From CBDDEC01 sp965226785 (GTDB lineage Bacteria > Chloroflexota > Dehalococcoidia > UBA2979): a DNA stretch of 64,000 nt. Below the pieces are notes generated by a model. The model did not search any database. It had not been told where the DNA came from and worked only from the letters and a program-made list of their open reading frames with translations. The DNA lies in contig CBDDEC010000004.1 in assembly GCA_965226785.1 (NCBI GenBank), positions 1,344,198 through 1,408,197 of the forward strand, given 5' to 3'. The position numbers and the translations under genes are program-made. Shown here piece by piece: positions 60,207-64,000 of this stretch (position 1 is the stretch's first letter; every line of letters begins with the position of its first letter).

Positions 60207-60956
60207 CTACTCCTCGAAGCGCTGGATGATCCGCTCCACAAACGGGCGGTCGTCGGCTTCAACCTCGGAAACCCACTCGTTCAGGTAGTCCCTAAGCGAG
60301 GACTTGGAGGCAGGAAACCTGCGTACGGCGTTCCAGCCGGAAGGCTCTTCCTCGAAGAGCGGCAGGAGTTCCCGGGCGACGACGGCGTTCTTCGCCCGCA
60401 GCTCGCGGCAAGCCCTCAGTTCTTCCTCGTGAGATGCCAGCCAACTGGATAAGGTCTCCCCTGGAAGCAGCGCCGTCTCCTTCAAGTAGTTGCGGTCCTC
60501 GTTGTCGGCGTACTCGGCGAGAGAGTCAGCGTACGTGATCCAGTGCGGGTAAGGCGGTTCGGTGCGCCAGGCCTCAGCCATGCGACGGAGGGTGAACAAG
60601 GAGGCCAAGTAGCAAATCGCCTCGTGGAACCAGTTGTTGGTGTCTCCCTCAAGGTCCTCGTAGCCGCTCAGAACATGACAGAGCTCATGGCTGAACTGAT
60701 ACGAAAACTTGGCCCACTTTCTACCGCGGGCTGTGAGCAAGATGCGGATGGGGCTGTCGACCGGGGGGTCTCCAGACGCACGCCGCACATAGGTGATTGG
60801 ATCGCGCCGCGCCTCCGGTGCTGGGACAACGTGCAACGTCTCTTCCACAGGGGCCCGGAACGGCTTGCAGATATGCTTCGCCACATCCTCCAGAACCGCT
60901 TTGACGTCGACAAGACGCCCCTCGTCCCAGCCGCTCTGCTGTACAACGATGTCCAT
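60207..60956 (-). CDS. HExxH metallopeptidase-like protein (ImmA/IrrE-like)
   Basis: 249 residues from ATG 60956 (GAAGAGG upstream). FSYQFSHELCHVLSGYEDLE contains HELCH, the zinc motif, and FHEAICYLASLFTLRRMAEA gives a third ligand candidate (Glu of HEA), as in ImmA/IrrE peptidases. The N-terminal 100 residues and C-terminal helical domain (YLNEWVSEVEADDRPFVERI) have no family match I can name. ImmA-type peptidases cleave repressors of mobile elements or stress regulators; no partner XRE gene is adjacent. Confidence 0.75.
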   Translation of the reverse strand: MDIVVQQSGWDEGRLVDVKAVLEDVAKHICKPFRAPVEETLHVVPAPEARRDPITYVRRASGDPPVDSPIRILLTARGRKWAKFSYQFSHELCHVLSGYEDLEGDTNNWFHEAICYLASLFTLRRMAEAWRTEPPYPHWITYADSLAEYADNEDRNYLKETALLPGETLSSWLASHEEELRACRELRAKNAVVARELLPLFEEEPSGWNAVRRFPASKSSLRDYLNEWVSEVEADDRPFVERIIQRFEE

Positions 60957-61145
60957 TGGACTGCCTCTTCGCAATTCGAGCTCGTAGGGAAAGCCTAGCG
61001 GTCGCACTCGCGCAGGAGGCGTTCCTGTGGAGGCGCTGGAGGGGCGGCTGTCCTCGCCATCGGCGATCTCCCAGCGGGGGCTCGGTGCCGTCGAAGCACG
61101 GCCGATGCATTCGTCGGACGCCGGAATGCGAAAGTCAGAGGAGGA

Positions 61146-61823
61146 TCAGTCAGACGCCGCTTGGTTGGCATCAGTCTCGGTCGGTTCGTCTCGCGCGTAT
61201 TGCACGGTGACCGAGGTGGCGAGCATAACGGCGATTAGAGCGGACAGCGGTGCGAATACTCCAACGTGGCCGACAGCATGAGAGGTCGGATGGCGAGCGA
61301 AGTGGTCCGGCGGGGTGGTGCCGGAGTCCGGCCCCCATGTGGTGAACGCGCGCAAGAGCGGGCGGAGGGTGAGGGTCTCGGCAGCAAGCTGGAGGGGCAG
61401 ATCGTCGAAGTCGTCTTCGGCTCGTTCCTTGGCTTCGTCACGACCTCCCCTGCCATGGAGCGCGAGGACGACGCTGTCGACGATGTTAGATGCGTGGGAC
61501 TGGGCCGGCCCGTCGAGGCCGAGACGTAGAGCCTGGATAGCGCTACGGCATTGCACTGACCACTCGTGGGTGATCGAATTGAGTCCAGCATGGCAGTCAT
61601 CAAGAACATCGTCCCTACGCTCGGTGAGGATGCAAAGCCGTTCCTCTGGTCCGTCGGCTTCGATGAGAGCGATAACGATCTCCGTGCGAGGGATCCAACT
61701 GAGGGGGATTCCTTCCTCAAGGGCGACAGCGGCCACGACAGCTAGGTCCTGAACGTCGTGGAGGTTGCCGGGGATCCACTTGCGCAAATCGAACGCCGGG
61801 AGCTTGAAGGTGATGCTCTCGGC
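61146..61823 (-). pseudogene. Hypothetical protein with C-terminal membrane helix, 5' end lost at IS6 copy 3
   Basis: Open from the IS edge: FKLPAFDLRKWIPGNLHDVQ, IPLSWIPRTEIVIALIEADG, then a helical middle and a hydrophobic segment (GVFAPLSALIAVMLATSVTV) near the end. The N-terminal part is missing. Family unknown. Confidence 0.5.
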
Positions 61824-62456
61824 GGCAGTGTCAGATCTCAGGGCGCGTCGACCCTTAGGCGCCACAAGGCGACGTCGCTGGTGGTCTATGCTGCAGCCAG
61901 TTCGCTGATCAGCGAGTGCCAGCGTGTGAGGAAGAGCCGTCGCTGCTCTGTCAACGCGACATGGGCGCCACCGCGGCGGCGGACGCGGAAGTACTGTCGC
62001 AGCTCATCGAACGCGCTACAGAAGCGCGACGCGGACTCGAAGCTCCCGAAGCCCTGCATCGGGTAGTAGCGCTGCTTCACCGCTCGGTGACTCTGCTCGG
62101 TGTAGTTGTTGAGGTACTGCGTCGTGCGATGCCAAGCCTTGCGGCCGATGATCCAGCGGATCGCCCGTCGGTAAGCGGGGTGCAGGTCGGTCGTGATCCG
62201 TGCGGGCTTGCGTTCGGTGATCTCGACCAGTCTCCGCAAGAACCTCCGCGCGGCATGCTTGTCTCGACGCTCGCTCAGCATCGAATCGATCAGTTCTCCG
62301 TCGCCGTCGATCGCTCGGTAGAGGTAGCACCAGCGCCCAGCGACCTTCACGTACGTCTCGTCGAGGTACCAGGACTCGCCGGCTCGGGCTCGTCGCTTGG
62401 CGCGGAGCTGGCCGGCGAGCAGTGGGGCGAATCGAAACTCCCACTCCCGGATGGTC
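61824..62456 (-). mobile_element. IS6-family element, copy 3, 3' part
   Basis: Left end GGCAGTGTCAGATCTCAGGG as in copies 1 and 2, then identical sequence up to CCCGGATGGTC, where it stops. The transposase lacks its zinc ribbon and HTH but keeps the DDE part (61886-62456). Confidence 0.92.
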
Positions 62457-62502
62457 CTCGCCGCTCGCCTTGCCGGTCCGGCCGCGGCTGCGCTTCGACT
62501 CC

Positions 62503-63195
62503 TTACGTGACCAGTGACCCGCGGTAGTGCGCCTCCATCGAGGCGTTGGCGTTGACGATCTCCTCGACGGCGGAGGCCACCGCTTCCCATCGGTCACCCG
62601 GGATCGCGACATACATCTCGCTGTCCGGCAGCCCGGTGTAGGTGCGGTTGCCGATGCAGCCGAAGGAGAGCGACGCGCGATCGCTGTTCACGGCCTGGGG
62701 CACCACCGCGCAGCTCGGGCGCGGGACAATCGTCGCCTCCGGGTCGCCCGCGCCCACGCGGATCGCCGCCTCGAACAGGAGCATCGCTCGGGCCGGCTCG
62801 GCCGCGACGATCACGATGTCCGGCGTGAACGCTCCCGAGTCGGCTGGCCCGTAGGCGACGACCTGCGGCCTGCGGTCGAGCGTGGGGATGCCTGCGACGT
62901 CGTCCATCTCGATGTAGCGATTCTCGACCATCAGCCCGATCGTGTCCTCGAGATCGCCCACAGCCGCCTCCGGCGGGGTGAGGTTGTGCGTGTACAGCCC
63001 CACGGCGCAGCCCTGGTCCTCGGCGGTGGCGTAGAAGACGTGCCCCTCTTGCGCTCGCTGCCAGAACGAGCATCCCGCCGGCGCCTGCCCGTCGCCGTAG
63101 TGCTCCACGCCGGCGGGCGGCTCGGAGAAGAAGCCGATCCCGATCGGCGGGACGCGGAGCGTCAGCAGCTCCTTCACGCTCGTCTGCTGTGTCAT
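62503..63195 (-). CDS. DUF169 family protein
   Basis: 230 residues from ATG 63195. LRVPPIGIGFFSEPPAGVEH, CSFWQRAQEGHVFYATAEDQ, then GCAVGLYTHNLTPPEAAVG and CAVVPQAVNSDRASLSFGCI with GNRTYTGLPDSEMYVAIPGD are the conserved Cys-rich segments of DUF169. The function of the family is unknown; the Cys pattern suggests a metal or thiol site. Complete. Followed on the left by 46 bp and IS6 copy 3. Confidence 0.9.
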   Translation of the reverse strand: MTQQTSVKELLTLRVPPIGIGFFSEPPAGVEHYGDGQAPAGCSFWQRAQEGHVFYATAEDQGCAVGLYTHNLTPPEAAVGDLEDTIGLMVENRYIEMDDVAGIPTLDRRPQVVAYGPADSGAFTPDIVIVAAEPARAMLLFEAAIRVGAGDPEATIVPRPSCAVVPQAVNSDRASLSFGCIGNRTYTGLPDSEMYVAIPGDRWEAVASAVEEIVNANASMEAHYRGSLVT

Positions 63196-63335
63196 CTGGC
63201 TCCTTCACATTCACTGCTTGGCGACGGTCTGCGATCGAACGTTGGGAGGCTCCCCCGCCCCGCGCTCCTAGCCGAGCGGGGACATCCTAATACAACCTCG
63301 GAGTCTACTCCAAGGTGACGCGCCGCCCTCCGTGA

Positions 63336-63500
63336 CCGACCGCCTGCGTCGCGCAGTCGTTCGGGGTTGGAGCGGTAGCGGCGGATGTAGGCCCACTCAT
63401 CCTGGAGCGTGCGGATCAAGCGTTCCGCCTTCCCGTTCGTCTGCGGACGGTGGGGCCTGGTCAAGTGCGGCCTGATCGCCCGGCCGGCGGACCTACAGGG
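63336..63500 (-). pseudogene. IS481-like transposase fragment
   Basis: IRPHLTRPHRPQTNGKAERL, then IRTLQDEWAYIRRYRSN are the catalytic-Glu region of IS481-family transposases ('yrPyTPqTNGKaERfiqTl..EwAY'). Both ends are missing. 63196-63335 is otherwise empty. Confidence 0.8.
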
Positions 63501-63527
63501 TGAACAACACCTCGAAGGTGGTACGGC

Positions 63528-64000
63528 GTGGGACGGCAAAACCTCATGCGGCCCACCGATACTCATGATGCAAGCCTCCTGGCACCGGCTTGCTGACGAC
63601 TCGCTGACTCGGCGTCCGCTGCACCGGCGAGCGTCCCTCCGGAGAGTCGAGCGACAATAATCGATGCGGACGCATCGCGTTGTAGTGCTGGACGTACTCA
63701 CCAGGCACCCGCCGGAGATGTTGTTCGTTGACCGCGATGACATGGTCGAGACACTCGCGCCTGAGCGTGCCGATGACGCGCTCGGCGATGGCGTTGGCAT
63801 TCGGCGCGCGCACCGGAGTCAGAATCGTCTCGATCCCGAGCCGTCGAGCGCGTGCGATGAAGTCTCCGCCATAGCTACGGTCGCGGTCTCGGATCGGGAA
63901 CCCCGGCTGCTGACCCCAGGCGGTCGCCTCGATCATCTGCTGCCAGATCCAGGGCGCGTTCGGATGCTCCGTCACGTTCCAGTGCCGGATGCGGCGCCGG
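63528..64000 (-). mobile_element. rve-IS copy K, runs off the window
   Basis: Normal left end at 63528. Transposase reading frame (63544 to beyond 64000) has the intact GTCGAGACACTCGCG form and the catalytic Glu region, so it may belong to a complete copy. Confidence 0.9.

Overview
This window is high-GC bacterial DNA packed with insertion sequences. The uninterrupted genes look like the accessory part of an uncultured, catabolically versatile heterotroph: amidases, SDR oxidoreductases, CaiB/BaiF CoA-transferases, an acyl-CoA dehydrogenase, an enoyl-CoA hydratase, a BKACE enzyme, a DUF169 protein, a LivK-type binding protein, a sulfatase and histidine decarboxylase. Gene content and the LppM-, FIST- and Gmad2-type proteins would fit Chloroflexota (Dehalococcoidia/SAR202-like) or Actinobacteriota. 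No rRNA or ribosomal gene is present, so this placement is inference only.

Layout. 1-5.4 kb: an amidase 3' part, a sulfatase of lower GC, an SDR and a MaoC-like remnant. 5.5-6.8 kb: an intact IS3 element. 6.8-7.6 kb: three unrelated gene fragments in a row (HMG-CoA-lyase-like, DUF262, CaiB), then an acyl-CoA dehydrogenase. 8.9-13.5 kb: an IS6-like remnant, half a tRNA-Gly gene with its terminator, a second SDR preceded by a copy of the first SDR's upstream region, a cyclase fragment and IS6 copy 1. 13.6-25 kb: an LppM-like lipoprotein among many IS relics, a serine-recombinase tail, msrB, IS6 copy 2 and a CaiB gene. 25-32.2 kb: a LivK-type lipoprotein, a Gmad2 lipoprotein cut by an IS, and an hdc/ACT-domain pair. 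32.3-33.8 kb: a stretch in which two or three unrelated sequences are interleaved. 33.9-38.7 kb: FIST, VOC, a carboxyltransferase fragment and an enoyl-CoA hydratase. 38.8-45.5 kb: a broken CBASS locus (CD-NTase tail plus the E2 part of Cap2), a broken DUF262 gene, an intact MmeI-like type IIL restriction-modification enzyme and the start of an AddB-like gene. 46-56.7 kb: an intact IS3, an amidase, a HAD dehalogenase, an AlbA_2 fragment, a stand-alone HsdR_N-like nuclease, a fragment of a true HsdR, an IS110 and further IS copies. 57-64 kb: a lipoprotein, a second MmeI-like N-terminus (truncated), BKACE, a RidA start cut by a 95-bp MITE, an HExxH peptidase, IS6 copy 3, DUF169 and one more IS copy running off the end.

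The dominant mobile element is an approximately 1.1-kb IS with ends CGTGGGACGGCAAAAC and an integrase-core (rve) transposase, called rve-IS here. It is present in ten or more full, truncated or chimeric copies. Almost every copy joins two unrelated broken genes, and I see no gene that resumes on the other side of a copy. This means IS-driven deletion or recombination, assembly through repeats, or both. Several repeat regions carry signs of a chimeric consensus, so gene order across IS copies should not be trusted without read support.

The functional theme is a defence-gene graveyard mixed with catabolic genes. MmeI-like type IIL, CBASS, two DUF262/GmrSD-like fragments, two HsdR_N-like proteins, an HsdR helicase fragment and an AlbA_2 fragment are all present, but only the MmeI-like enzyme at 42.3-45.2 kb and the HsdR_N-like protein at 52.6-53.7 kb look complete.
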